Source: a virus. From it: a stretch of DNA of 64,000 nt. The position numbers were made by a program, and so were the translations under genes. Each line of letters begins with the position of its first letter. The stretch's first letter is position 1. Shown one piece after another: positions 1 to 8,760 of the stretch. Location: the IMG/VR virus record IMGVR_UViG_3300046096_000916, positions 1 to 64,000 of that record; one strand, given 5' to 3'. A model generated the notes under the pieces. It was not told where the DNA came from, searched no databases, and worked only from the letters and a program-made list of their open reading frames with translations.

Positions 1-863
1 GGAAATAAGTCTTTTTGATTATTCGCTTCATGCCATTTTTTAATCCTATTCTCCCCAACTTCAAAATATTCTTTATCTTTTTCAATACAAATATATTTAC
101 GGTTTAACTCAAGACAACTTATTGCCGTTGTGAAGCTACCAGCAAAAGGATCAACTACTAGGTCATTTTCTTTTGTTGTTAATTCAATTAATTGTTTGAA
201 GAGTTTAACTGGTTTTTGTGTAGGATGTTCAAATTGGTAATGCTCTCTACCTACGGGCAAAATACTTCTCAAGACAGCTCCTTTTTGATGACTGTTAAAA
301 GTACCAAAAGCTCTATCTCTTCGCAGTACAGAATTTCTTTTAGTTATTCCATGCTTAATTTTGTCTTCTTTATTGAACTTTCCCCATTCGATAAAATCTT
401 GATAAGATTTTATCTTTTTAATACTACTTAATATTCTTTTGTAATCTTGATTGATATTTGCTGGTGCGAATATTTCATCAAATCCTATTTTATCAATATA
501 GACTTTATTTAATTTACTTTTTTGTTTGCCAAATAAATTAGCAGATTCATGCACTCTTAGTAGAGGATTCATAGGGCTACTCGCTCTCTTTTTATACCAA
601 ATTAATTCTTCTTTAAAGATAAAACCTAATTCACTACATAATACATTCCATTTTGCAAACTCAAAACCACGACCAAAGAATAATAAAAAGCCCGTATCTT
701 TAATTATTCTATGACATTCAGTAAAAATAGCTTGAGCATCAAAAGGACAATCTAGTTTGTGTTTGAGATAACCATAAGGAGGATCAGTTATGACCGCATC
801 AACTGACTTATCTGGAAGTGTTCTTAAAATATCTAAACAATCGGCGTGATAAATTTGGTTCAT
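1..863 (-). CDS. DNA methyltransferase, N4/N6 type, 3' end cut by window edge
   Basis: An open frame starting at the ATG on the minus strand at 861-863 runs off the left edge. The N-terminus MNQIYHADCLDIL is followed by DPPYG (about residue 28, motif IV) and, near the C-terminus, DPFAGSFTTA (motif I). This motif order is that of the N6_N4_Mtase family, which transfers a methyl group from S-adenosylmethionine to adenine N6 or cytosine N4. The protein is very similar over its whole length to the complete gene at 12958-13830 and shares both ends with 58604-59452, so only a few residues should be missing. No restriction partner lies nearby; protection of phage DNA or regulation is likely, target unknown. 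Confidence 0.9.
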   Translation of the reverse strand, partial: MNQIYHADCLDILRTLPDKSVDAVITDPPYGYLKHKLDCPFDAQAIFTECHRIIKDTGFLLFFGRGFEFAKWNVLCSELGFIFKEELIWYKKRASSPMNPLLRVHESANLFGKQKSKLNKVYIDKIGFDEIFAPANINQDYKRILSSIKKIKSYQDFIEWGKFNKEDKIKHGITKRNSVLRRDRAFGTFNSHQKGAVLRSILPVGREHYQFEHPTQKPVKLFKQLIELTTKENDLVVDPFAGSFTTAISCLELNRKYICIEKDKEYFEVGENRIKKWHEANNQKDLF

Positions 864-965
864 AAAAATAGAAAATAGTTGTAACTTTATTGTAATTTAT
901 TTAACTACAAATAATTATAAATATAGATTTTTTCCTATGCTTCATTATTTCTTTATAGATAATCT

Positions 966-1209
966 CCAATTGACGATTGATAATTATTACTTATAGCTTT
1001 ACTCATTTCCTATAACTTTCGTCAATTGATGATCGATAATAATAGCTTATATCAAATATAATAGCTATCAGTTTCATTAATCAATAAAATCACTACTCAT
1101 ACATAAATACCTATACTTATTTAGCTATAAATAGAGATAAGCCAATTGACGATTGATAAATAAAACTTATAAATTAAGACAGTATTAATAAGTTTCACCA
1201 ATTGACGAG
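966..1209 (+). repeat. Iteron-like repeats, consensus TCAATTGACGATTGATAA
   Basis: Four spaced copies occur at 966-983, 1022-1040, 1142-1159 and 1199-1209, with a variant at 1602-1615. Related copies lie at 46362-46374, 46741-46757 and 46796-46808. The core TCAATTGA is itself a palindrome. Spacing is roughly 40 to 120 bp. Repeats of this kind are typical binding sites for a replication initiator or a repressor; no binding protein can be assigned from sequence alone. Confidence 0.7.
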
Positions 1210-1560
1210 TTTCTATCGATAGGAAGCCTGATGCACGATGCCTATTGATACATAGCCTGTTGTTGGGTATCTATCGGTAGGTTTTCGATAGACATAATTA
1301 ATATTAATTAACTCAATATCAATCTACTTATTGATCAAAAAAAAAAGATCAATTTACTTAAGCAAAAAACGATTTTTCTTTTTTTTTTGATTAAAGAGAG
1401 CAACTAAAGGAATAATCAATTATTCTCTCTATTCACGTTTATTTAATCAAATAAGGCTGTTTAGATAGATAAATGATTAATCGTACTTAAAGAGAATAAC
1501 TAAGGTTAAATTAGTCAATTATGAAAGTATAGTTATTTATCTATGTGGTGATTGTAGATA
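1187..1560 (+). repeat. Repeat module R1 (copy 1 of 3)
   Basis: The module consists of an iteron-like TCACCAATTGACGAG, a cluster of CTATCGATAG-like elements (1213-1290), an A/T-only hairpin with perfect 15-nt arms at 1334-1348 and 1377-1391, then GATTAAAGAGAGCAACTAA. A second conserved block around 1470-1530 contains AAAGAGAATAACTAAGG. The same order recurs at 46351-46670 (R2) and, without the second block, at 46785-46979 (R3). Compared with R2 and R3 the clusters have diverged, but the hairpin arms have changed together. Confidence 0.8.
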
Positions 1561-1637
1561 GATAAGTATTGGTTATGATTTAAGGATGTATCTATAACTT
1601 TCATCAATTAACGAGTTTTTAAATTTGAATTTTGTAG

Positions 1638-1643
1638 TATAAT
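1638..1643 (+). promoter_or_regulatory. -10-like TATAAT upstream of the prohead protease
   Basis: TATAAT lies 28 bases before the ATG at 1671, and AAGGA precedes the start codon. No good -35 box stands 16-18 bases upstream; an iteron-like TCATCAATTAACGAG lies at 1601-1615 instead, so an activator- or repressor-controlled promoter is possible. Confidence 0.4.
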
Positions 1644-1670
1644 TGTAATTGAAAAGTAAGGATAAAAAAG

Positions 1671-2243
1671 ATGCAATACGATTTTATAAGTATTAGTAAA
1701 AATTCAATAAAACAAGTGGCTGGTGGTGGGATAAGATTAAAAGGGACTTTAGCGTCAAGTGGGTGGTTAGAATATAAAAATAGTGATGGTACAAGTGAGA
1801 TGCAATTTGTGCCAACTAAAACGTTATTTGATAGGGATTATGTAGATTCGCTTTATGGAATGCCATTAACGTTATTTCACCCTGATGATCCAGTTACGCC
1901 AACAAATTATAGAGAATTGACAGTAGGTACATTATTAAATATTACTTGCAACTTAAGAGAAAAATGTTTAGAGGGGGAAATTGCAATTAACGATCGCCAA
2001 GCTATTGAAAGTGTATTATCGAAATCAATTACTGATTTATCAATGGGTTATGAAGTAGATAAGGAAAATATCAACAGCAATAAATTTACGCAAACAAAAC
2101 GAAGAGGTAACCATATTTCCTTAGTGCCTGAAGGTAGAGATAAAAAAGCCCGTCTGCATTTAGATGCTGACGGGTTAGAATTAATAAGTAATGATGTAGT
2201 GATACCTAAAAAAGTTTTAATTAGAGCATTACCAGTTTTCTAA
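1671..2243 (+). CDS. Prohead maturation protease-like protein (DUF2213 type)
   Basis: 190 residues. The C-terminal part contains NHISLVPEGRDKKARLHLD, the signature stretch of DUF2213 phage proteins, thought to be prohead proteases that cleave scaffold and capsid proteins during head maturation. The earlier FHPDDPVTPTNY and the LSMGYEV segment fit the same family. It is short, so the scaffold is probably encoded elsewhere. It is the only plus-strand gene in this region and converges with the next gene with a 4-bp overlap. AAGGA sits 9 bases before the ATG. Family assignment is from motif memory, so moderately sure. Confidence 0.7.
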   Translation: MQYDFISISKNSIKQVAGGGIRLKGTLASSGWLEYKNSDGTSEMQFVPTKTLFDRDYVDSLYGMPLTLFHPDDPVTPTNYRELTVGTLLNITCNLREKCLEGEIAINDRQAIESVLSKSITDLSMGYEVDKENINSNKFTQTKRRGNHISLVPEGRDKKARLHLDADGLELISNDVVIPKKVLIRALPVF

Positions 2244-2452
2244 TTACATTCTGCAAATATTTCACAACTATCTCCGCCCAATAAATCGATTTGGTAAGTG
2301 TAATCGTCCGCATCATTTCTGACTATTCCTTCCCATTGTTTAGCCTGATGTATTATGTCTGTAACACTACGATTATTTCTGAAAAATACTCTATTTTTAG
2401 CAGTTAAATCTTTTGTAAATTCATTACCTACTGTAGGATATTTAGATTCCAT
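2240..2452 (-). CDS. Small hypothetical protein, 70 aa
   Basis: Unrecognised. It is acidic near the C-terminus (NDADDY), has no membrane segment, and is encoded 5 bp downstream of the PP-loop gene in the same direction, so the two are probably co-transcribed. Its 3' end overlaps that of the prohead protease by 4 bp. Confidence 0.55.
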   Translation of the reverse strand: MESKYPTVGNEFTKDLTAKNRVFFRNNRSVTDIIHQAKQWEGIVRNDADDYTYQIDLLGGDSCEIFAECN

Positions 2453-2457
2453 ATCAG

Positions 2458-3132
2458 CTATAAATCAAATGCGTTAGGATTTTCTTTATATATCTGAAAC
2501 AGTTTTTTATCAGCTTTTTTCCAGCAAGTAATACAATTACTTTGATAACCTTTTAATTCAAGTCTAAAAGGCATTCGATCCCAAAAAGTATTGATCATTG
2601 GTTTATTTACTGAAATCATATCGATCAAAGGATAAATAAATCTTTTCTCTTTAGCTTTATCGTTTATTCTATCTATTTCATCATTTCTAATACCTATGGC
2701 TGTATCGTATTTCTCACCATGAAACCAATCTTTTGCGAATGCTTTAATAGGAGCTTGTTTTAATTCTCGAGTGCAATGAGGGAACGCTGGATTAGGTATT
2801 CCATATTTTTTAATTATCTCTTCAAAGGGTTCACCTTTTCTTTTTGCTTCTTTAAAATTGGTCAGAGAATAACCTGTACTTTTTCTCTCGTGATGATTAA
2901 CCTTAGCTTCAACCCATTGAATATTAAAATTCCAATAATCATCACATTGTTGAATAAATTTTAATGTTTGTTCATTCTCTAAACCAGTATTAGCAAAAAC
3001 ATAAACAACTTTATCATAGTTAGTAGTTAGATGCTTTTTGATCCATTTAGCCATAAAAGCAGAAGTTTCACCGCCAGAAAAGGATACTAATAAATTCTCA
3101 CTGGTTTCCCCTGAATTTAATATCTTATTCAT
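2458..3132 (-). CDS. PP-loop ATPase, phage PAPS reductase-like
   Basis: 224 residues. The PP-loop SFSGGETSAFMA (residues 18-29) is the ATP-pyrophosphatase signature of the adenine nucleotide alpha-hydrolase / PAPS reductase superfamily. Further family features are ANTGLENEQT, a cysteine in PHCTRELKQAP, DTAIGIRNDEIDR and the C-terminal CITCWKKADKKL. Known relatives adenylate a substrate and often transfer sulfur or another group, but phage members are biochemically unassigned. No iron-sulfur partner or dnd-like genes lie beside it. A role in nucleic acid or nucleotide modification is possible; sulfate assimilation is less likely without pathway neighbours. Confidence 0.75.
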   Translation of the reverse strand: MNKILNSGETSENLLVSFSGGETSAFMAKWIKKHLTTNYDKVVYVFANTGLENEQTLKFIQQCDDYWNFNIQWVEAKVNHHERKSTGYSLTNFKEAKRKGEPFEEIIKKYGIPNPAFPHCTRELKQAPIKAFAKDWFHGEKYDTAIGIRNDEIDRINDKAKEKRFIYPLIDMISVNKPMINTFWDRMPFRLELKGYQSNCITCWKKADKKLFQIYKENPNAFDL

Positions 3133-3195
3133 TTTTCTTTTTTCTGTTTGTTATCTCTGATTTTAACATTTTAAAACCTGAGATAACATCATATA

Positions 3196-3483
3196 TTACG
3201 CATATACTACAATAAAAAATAATTCAATAGGTTTGATAAAGGGTAAAAACTTATTGCCAAACCGATAGATAGATTCATCAAAACTAGGATTAATGACGGT
3301 AGTTTTCTGATCAGAGGAGGCTAAAATCTTACCAAAATAGACAACATCATTGTCGTCATCTACAATCATATTAATACCGACATCTGAATATCCTTCAAGA
3401 AATGGCGACCATTTGTCTTGATAAGGCTCTATCAGATCGTAAGGATAAGCAAAACCTTTGATGACATAACTTGTTTTCTCCAT
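3196..3483 (-). CDS. Hypothetical protein, 95 aa
   Basis: Not recognised. The sequence begins MEKTSYVIKGFAYPYDL, has an acidic VDDDNDV stretch in the middle and ends in a hydrophobic PIELFFIVVYA. It starts 6 bp after the phoH-like stop codon on the same strand and so probably shares its transcript. Confidence 0.55.
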   Translation of the reverse strand: MEKTSYVIKGFAYPYDLIEPYQDKWSPFLEGYSDVGINMIVDDDNDVVYFGKILASSDQKTTVINPSFDESIYRFGNKFLPFIKPIELFFIVVYA

Positions 3484-3489
3484 AGTTCT

Positions 3490-4329
3490 TTAACCTTTAT
3501 TAAATATTAATCTCTTGGTTATTTCGTCTAAATGTATCTTTTTGTTTTCAAAATGCTCTGTAGATGCCTTTGTTCTTTCATTTTCTACTTTTAAATCGAT
3601 TACTCTTTGTAGTATATCAGTAATTAATGGGTGACGTTCATTAATTTTCTGTTTAAATTCAACGATTCCGATGTCATCAATTCCAGTGAGTAAACGTTTA
3701 AGATAGTGCATTCCGTGACCATCTGAATTATAGCGATCACATTGTGCATCATCACCATTAAAAACCATCTTAGTACCTTTACCTATACGAGTAAGTACAG
3801 TAATAAGTTCGTGTTGATTAAGGTTTTGAGATTCTTCAATAATGATCCCTTTATGATGAAAAGTACGACCTCTTACAAAACTCATAGGTAATACTTTAAT
3901 TTTATTATTATCGAAAAGATAATTTATTTCACCTTCAGAAACAAATAACTCAAGATTATCTCTAATGGCTTCCCAAAATGGGGAAGTTTTATCTTTTACC
4001 TCGCCCGGTAATGCCCCTAAATCTTCATCTCTATTACCAGCAATTAATCTGATAATTAGTATCTCATTAATAGCGTGGGCTTTTAACATCTGATAAAGAG
4101 TTTGAATACAGAAAAGAGTTTTACCTGTACCAGCGTTGCCTGTCACCAATGAAATACTGTTATTGCGAATACTATGGACTAACTTTTTCTGCTCTTCATT
4201 CGGAATTAAGAATTTTATTTCCTGTTTAGCTGAATGATGATACTCTTTTTCACAATCAGCTATATCCTTAACCACTGTCAAACCTCTTTGTCTTTTAGGA
4301 TTGCTAGGGGGCATTTTTTGTCTTGCCAT
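3490..4329 (-). CDS. phoH: PhoH-like ATPase
   Basis: 279 residues of the PhoH family. Walker A is GNAGTGKT (residues 64-71) and Walker B is IIIEESQN (162-169), where most members have DEAQN; the acidic pair is kept. The intervening RLIAGNRDEDLGALPGEVKDK and the downstream FNGDDAQCDR are typical. PhoH proteins are nucleotide-binding and thought to act on RNA or in phosphate stress; they are very common auxiliary genes in cyanophages. A basic N-terminal tail (PKRQRG) could bind nucleic acid. Function in this phage is inferred from the family only. Confidence 0.92.
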   Translation of the reverse strand: MARQKMPPSNPKRQRGLTVVKDIADCEKEYHHSAKQEIKFLIPNEEQKKLVHSIRNNSISLVTGNAGTGKTLFCIQTLYQMLKAHAINEILIIRLIAGNRDEDLGALPGEVKDKTSPFWEAIRDNLELFVSEGEINYLFDNNKIKVLPMSFVRGRTFHHKGIIIEESQNLNQHELITVLTRIGKGTKMVFNGDDAQCDRYNSDGHGMHYLKRLLTGIDDIGIVEFKQKINERHPLITDILQRVIDLKVENERTKASTEHFENKKIHLDEITKRLIFNKG

Positions 4330-4384
4330 AAGTACATTTTTATTTGTAGATTTATAATCTGATCATACCACAAATATATTACTT

Positions 4385-4609
4385 TTAAATAGTGACTAAA
4401 TCGCCTACTATTACATCTGAAAAAATATCTTTGTTACTTCTGATTACTGAGACTTTTCTATGCACAATCAGAACGTCACCGTGATCTTTAAAATATCCAT
4501 CCGTAGAATAAATAGTTACTCTACTACCTTGACACACTCCATCGTTTGATCCTTTATCAATAACTATTTCATTTGGTGCTGAAACTACAATCACATTTGA
4601 TTCAAACAT
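4385..4609 (-). CDS. Small beta-rich hypothetical protein, 74 aa
   Basis: No confident family. The stretch NEIVIDKGSNDGVCQGSRV resembles the small beta-barrel motif found in many surface and secretion proteins (IN-x-G-x-x-x-G-V-x-x-G). No signal peptide or membrane segment is seen. It lies between the subtilase and phoH-like genes, same strand. Confidence 0.5.
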   Translation of the reverse strand: MFESNVIVVSAPNEIVIDKGSNDGVCQGSRVTIYSTDGYFKDHGDVLIVHRKVSVIRSNKDIFSDVIVGDLVTI

Positions 4610-4659
4610 TAATTTCTTTTATTAAAATGTAACTTGATAGTAACACAAAATATTACAAG

Positions 4660-7287
4660 TTAAGATAACTTTTGTTTGAGTATCGAATAAACCTGATCAG
4701 GTGTAAGATTAGGGTTAGCTTCTAACATTAAAGCAATAACTCCAGAAACATAAGGAGCCGACATAGAAGTACCTGCCTTGTTCCCAAAATCATCAATTCC
4801 GATTGTACTTATACCTTCTGCACCAGCTGTTACGTAAGTCATATTACTATTTGAACCAGCTTTATTGCTAAAACCAGCTTGATATGCACCAACGGCGATC
4901 GCCAATCCATCTTGTGCAAAGGCGGCGGGATAAATAGGATTTATTTCCCCATAATTACCAGCGGAGGCTATAACTACAACACCTTTACTTTTCGCGTATT
5001 CTAAAGCTGTTTTTATGGAAGCTACACGACCACCCCCTAATGACATATTAATAATATCAGCACCGTTGTTTACTGCATAATAAATACTCTGTTCTACATT
5101 ATTCCAAGTTCTCAAGCCTTCAATAGCCATAATAGTAGAATTGTAAGCAACGCCAGTATTACCGATAGAATTATTCTCTGACCCAACCAAACCAATAACA
5201 TGAGTTCCATGACCACCATTTGAAGTGAATTGATTATTATTATTTACAAAATTCCAACCGTTAAGATCATCTACAAACCCATTATTATCATTATCTAAAC
5301 CATCGTTAGCAATTTCATTTTTATTTATCCAGATATTATCATCTAAGTCTGAATGTCTTATATTTATCTGATGATCTATTACCGCTACTATTACCCCTTT
5401 ACCAGTAATTCCTTTATTCCATACTTCTGGTACGTTTATTAAATCTAAATAGCTACCATTTAATCCTCCATAATTAGCCACATTCTCAAATAATGTTTTA
5501 TTTCCTAATGCTATATTTACTGCCTCGTTTGCATTTATTAATCCATAACCTGTATCTGAATTAAACGTTTTATTCCCTACATTTAATAATGGTTCTTCAG
5601 GTATTACTTCAATAATTGGTTGTGTTACATCTATTATTATTTTCCCTAATGAAGTATTTACTCCGTCTGATACTTCATAATTCAATATTTCTTGTCCTAC
5701 AAATGTATTTTTAGGGGAATAGATATATTCATTTCCTACCTTTGTTAAAATACCATTTAAAGGGTTTGTAATACTTTTTATACTCAATGGTTTATTTTCT
5801 GGATCACTATCATTCAATAAAGGATCAAAAGTAATTATTTTATCATTAGTAATAGTCAGTAAATCATCATTTACTGTAGGAGGTTTGTTTTCTATTACAT
5901 TAAAAGTTATAATTCCTCTTGCTGTGATATTCCCTTGTTGTAATCTATAAGACACCGTTTCCTGTCCTATAAAACCATCGTTCGGTTTATAAATCAGATT
6001 TACCCCGTCTTTTATTAATGCCCCATTCTTTGGCAAGTAATACGACCGTAAAGAGATATTTTCTCCTACATCATTTTCTAAGGGATTAAATATTACCCCT
6101 TTATTCATCTCCGTTATTATCAAATCTTCATTGGCTTTTATCCCTGATTGTTCCGACAATGTCGTTAAACTCATTTCACCTATTGTCATCTCTGGACTTT
6201 GTACACTAGGGAATGGAATATCTATTGTTACTTTTGCTGTAAATAATTCACCCGTTGTACTTTTTGTAGTATATTCAAAAATATCTTGCCCTACAAAACC
6301 ATCATTGGGTAAATATGAAAAAGTCTTTTTGTCAGCATCAAATGATAATGTTCCGTCTAACGGTTCTGAGATTGAATCAAAAGTTACTCCAGTATCATTA
6401 TTCAATAAGTCATTTACTGTAAAACGAGTGACTTCGTTCTGACTACCTACAAAAAAATCATCTTTGATTGAAGGTAATACTAAATTAGGATCAATATTCA
6501 AGTTTACATAAACTGTACTATAACCTCCTAATTCATCTGTAACAGTATAATCAAATCTTACAGTTCCTTTAAATCCAGCTTTCGGTGCTACTAATATCTC
6601 ATTATTTTCTACTTTTATATCTATAGGTGAAAATATTGTACTCACTCTATTATTGTAGTCAACAGAAACTATTTTTAATGGGTTATTTTCTCTATCTAAG
6701 TCATTTTTCAAAACATCTATCTTCACATATTCATTGCTTTTTCCTTTCTCTCTAAACCAATCAAATCTTCCATCTATTGATTGCTTCCCTTTTATTGTGA
6801 ATAAATCATCTTTAGCTATCGGAGCTGAATTATTTACATTCTGTAATTCTCTATTGACATAGAAAAAACTCGATCTGATAAATTTATCTTCAGTATCGTA
6901 GATACTGTATCTGCCCGTTAATGATTGTTGTTTTGATGTTACAAATAAACTATCTTCTGATACTCTATTTGAATATAACCCCGTGTCCGATTTCCCGTCA
7001 AATTCACTTATCGAAATACTTACTTTACCTACATTGATACCCTTAAGCTCATCATTTGCCAATAAGGCTTCTTTTGTTACTTCAAATGCTTCTAGTGATC
7101 CTACTGTGAATATATCTGGTCTCACTACTACTGTCTGCTCTCTTAACCCTTTCAATTCTTGCCCTATCCCCCCTGAACTAGGATTTAACACTCCATTAAA
7201 TTCTAGTTTTTTACTATCTTGTCCTATTCCTGTAAAACCCGTCTGTAATACTTGTGTACTTTTCTGTATTTCTGATTGAATATCCAT
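4660..7287 (-). CDS. Subtilisin-like serine protease with N-terminal Ig-like repeats
   Basis: 875 residues from the ATG at 7285-7287, chosen because AAGGG precedes it; an upstream TTG start would overlap the next gene. Residues ~150-590 hold four or five Ig/cadherin-like repeats with recurring Y.P..GF.G...F.Y. motifs. The S8 peptidase domain (~620-875) has a complete triad: D638 (VAVIDHQ), H693 (GGHGTHVIG) and S841 (GTSMSAP). A Ca-binding-like DGLDNDNNGFVDD precedes the histidine. No signal peptide is visible. It may be a virion-associated protease or a protein exported by a C-terminal or type I route; tail maturation is another option. Neighbours give no firm answer. Confidence 0.9.
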   Translation of the reverse strand: MDIQSEIQKSTQVLQTGFTGIGQDSKKLEFNGVLNPSSGGIGQELKGLREQTVVVRPDIFTVGSLEAFEVTKEALLANDELKGINVGKVSISISEFDGKSDTGLYSNRVSEDSLFVTSKQQSLTGRYSIYDTEDKFIRSSFFYVNRELQNVNNSAPIAKDDLFTIKGKQSIDGRFDWFREKGKSNEYVKIDVLKNDLDRENNPLKIVSVDYNNRVSTIFSPIDIKVENNEILVAPKAGFKGTVRFDYTVTDELGGYSTVYVNLNIDPNLVLPSIKDDFFVGSQNEVTRFTVNDLLNNDTGVTFDSISEPLDGTLSFDADKKTFSYLPNDGFVGQDIFEYTTKSTTGELFTAKVTIDIPFPSVQSPEMTIGEMSLTTLSEQSGIKANEDLIITEMNKGVIFNPLENDVGENISLRSYYLPKNGALIKDGVNLIYKPNDGFIGQETVSYRLQQGNITARGIITFNVIENKPPTVNDDLLTITNDKIITFDPLLNDSDPENKPLSIKSITNPLNGILTKVGNEYIYSPKNTFVGQEILNYEVSDGVNTSLGKIIIDVTQPIIEVIPEEPLLNVGNKTFNSDTGYGLINANEAVNIALGNKTLFENVANYGGLNGSYLDLINVPEVWNKGITGKGVIVAVIDHQINIRHSDLDDNIWINKNEIANDGLDNDNNGFVDDLNGWNFVNNNNQFTSNGGHGTHVIGLVGSENNSIGNTGVAYNSTIMAIEGLRTWNNVEQSIYYAVNNGADIINMSLGGGRVASIKTALEYAKSKGVVVIASAGNYGEINPIYPAAFAQDGLAIAVGAYQAGFSNKAGSNSNMTYVTAGAEGISTIGIDDFGNKAGTSMSAPYVSGVIALMLEANPNLTPDQVYSILKQKLS

Positions 7288-7300
7288 ATCTAATCCCTTT

Positions 7301-7588
7301 TTAATTTTGTTGTTTTGAGCCAAACCAACCAAGAGCGATAGAGCCTAACAAAAAAGAATATTCGTTGACATTATTAGGGCTAAATACCATCACAAGGATA
7401 AGCCCTAATAATAAACATAGAATTATAATCCCCATTGGTTTTGATTCCGCTTGTTTTACTGTTAGCCAACCCATGTAAGCATCTAGAGTAAGGAAAAAGT
7501 TATCGTTCAAATCATCTATTCTAAATATTAACCAATAGATATATGAACCGATTAATCCTAATACTAAATAGTGTGGCATTCCTTTCAT
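7301..7588 (-). CDS. Small membrane protein, possible holin
   Basis: 95 residues with three predicted membrane segments (about 6-22, 52-68 and 77-91) and a short polar C-terminus (GSKQQN). Size and topology match class I holins, which make the membrane hole for phage lysis, but there is no sequence motif and no endolysin next to it, so this is only a candidate. It lies directly upstream of the subtilase gene on the same strand. Confidence 0.55.
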   Translation of the reverse strand: MKGMPHYLVLGLIGSYIYWLIFRIDDLNDNFFLTLDAYMGWLTVKQAESKPMGIIILCLLLGLILVMVFSPNNVNEYSFLLGSIALGWFGSKQQN

Positions 7589-7641
7589 CTTACATTTTGT
7601 AATACGCTCTCTTTATCTTAACAAAATCAAAAAAGGTAACT

Positions 7642-8658
7642 TTAGAAATTCCATCCCCCCACATTAGTTGCCATATTGTAAGAAGTGACACTACTTTCAA
7701 AGAAGTTTGTTTTACTACTTGCATCTTTACTCACGTCTGCTATTTTCTCTAAGTGTCCATAAGGATTAGTGCAATCAGTCTCGTACATCGGTTCTAATCC
7801 TATTGCTTTTAATCTTAAGTTAGCTAAATATCTTGTATAATTTCTATTTGATGTCTCAGTAATGCCTAAAATGTTTTCCCCAATAATATGATCTGACCAT
7901 GCAATCTCTTGTTTTACTGTTGATTCGCATAAGGTATATATTGTTTCTTCTCTCAATATATCTTGTTGTAATACGTCTTCTAATATTTTCTGATACAATC
8001 TCACATGACTTAACTCATCTCTATGAATTAATTTGATCATATCCGCCGTATTATTCATTAGACTTCTAGACGCTAAGTTATAAAAAAACATGAAGCCATT
8101 ATAAAAATAAATCCCTTCTAAAAAATAATTGGCTACTAATGAAAGAATAAGATTACTATCTTTATTGTCATCTATGAAATTTTGATAGAAATTGGCGATC
8201 GCCTTACATCTATCTGCTAATATTTTATCTTCACGCCAATAATCATAAATATAGTTTTTCTTTTCTATTGGTAAAATTGTTTCAATCAAATATTGATAAC
8301 TCGCAGAATGTAAAGCTTCTTGAGATGCTTGTTCCGTCAAACATAATCTTATTTCAGGTGCGGTTATTTTACTCAATATGTTGGGTATATTTACTGTTTG
8401 TATTGAATCTAAAAATATTAAGTAACTCAAAATACCATCATAGGCTGTTTTTTCCTTATCACTTAAATCTTTATAAGAATTAATATCCCCCACAACGTCA
8501 ACTTTTTCAGGTTGCCAAAAGTTATTACGCATTTGTTTATATAACTGTATAGCCCAAAGATATTTAACATTATTTAAGTTATTTATATTGGTACTATTCC
8601 CATTAATTATCTGTCGATCTTTGATCGCATCGCTTCCAATTGAGTTAAATATTTGCAT
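7642..8658 (-). CDS. nrdB: Ribonucleotide reductase class I, small (beta) subunit
   Basis: 338 residues. It carries the di-metal site that makes the tyrosyl radical used by NrdA to reduce ribonucleotides. All ligands can be placed: D84, E114, H117 (EALH), E181, E215 and H218 (DELSH), and the radical tyrosine Y121 lies four residues after H117 as in canonical enzymes. Length is normal for the family. The partner nrdA is 41 kb away at 49921-52107 on the other strand, an unusual separation. AAGGA precedes the ATG. It contains a HIP1 site at about 8196. A TnpB gene sits just upstream on the same strand. Confidence 0.95.
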   Translation of the reverse strand: MQIFNSIGSDAIKDRQIINGNSTNINNLNNVKYLWAIQLYKQMRNNFWQPEKVDVVGDINSYKDLSDKEKTAYDGILSYLIFLDSIQTVNIPNILSKITAPEIRLCLTEQASQEALHSASYQYLIETILPIEKKNYIYDYWREDKILADRCKAIANFYQNFIDDNKDSNLILSLVANYFLEGIYFYNGFMFFYNLASRSLMNNTADMIKLIHRDELSHVRLYQKILEDVLQQDILREETIYTLCESTVKQEIAWSDHIIGENILGITETSNRNYTRYLANLRLKAIGLEPMYETDCTNPYGHLEKIADVSKDASSKTNFFESSVTSYNMATNVGGWNF

Positions 8659-8689
8659 GATTTTTCCTTGATTACTTCTCTTTATTTTA

Positions 8690-8760
8690 ACTTTTCTGTA
8701 TAAGATAAAGCTGGTTTTACCATCACTATATCCGCACCGCTCTGAAAAACCTACGTAAAC
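8690..8760 (-). other. Possible omega-RNA / right-end region of the TnpB element
   Basis: The guide RNA of TnpB normally overlaps the 3' end of tnpB and the element's right end, which would lie here. I see no clear right-end hairpin or target-site repeat in these bases, and the nrdB leader begins almost at once. The end may therefore be degraded, or may coincide with the nrdB promoter region. Confidence 0.25.

Larger units (their letters stand above)
864..1670. other. 807-bp non-coding repeat region
   Basis: The gap between the divergent methyltransferase and prohead protease genes contains no convincing gene. It holds several iteron-like copies of CAATTGACGATTGATAA, the repeat module R1, and a promoter-like TATAAT before the protease. 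The base composition is extremely AT-rich with clustered direct and inverted repeats, as in phage or plasmid replication origins or complex control regions. The origin role is an inference. Confidence 0.7.

Noticed and set aside
1330-1395. R1 hairpin as an ordinary intrinsic terminator
   Set aside because: The stem is almost purely A:T and stands far from any gene end; terminators have GC-rich stems like those at 14594, 40142 and 48874.
6131-7279. Two plus-strand frames (103 and 98 codons) opposite the subtilase gene
   Set aside because: Antisense to intact Ig-like repeats and without any start signal.
7330-7332. TTG start giving an 890-residue subtilase
   Set aside because: It would overlap the neighbouring gene by 32 bp; the ATG at 7285-7287 has AAGGG in front.
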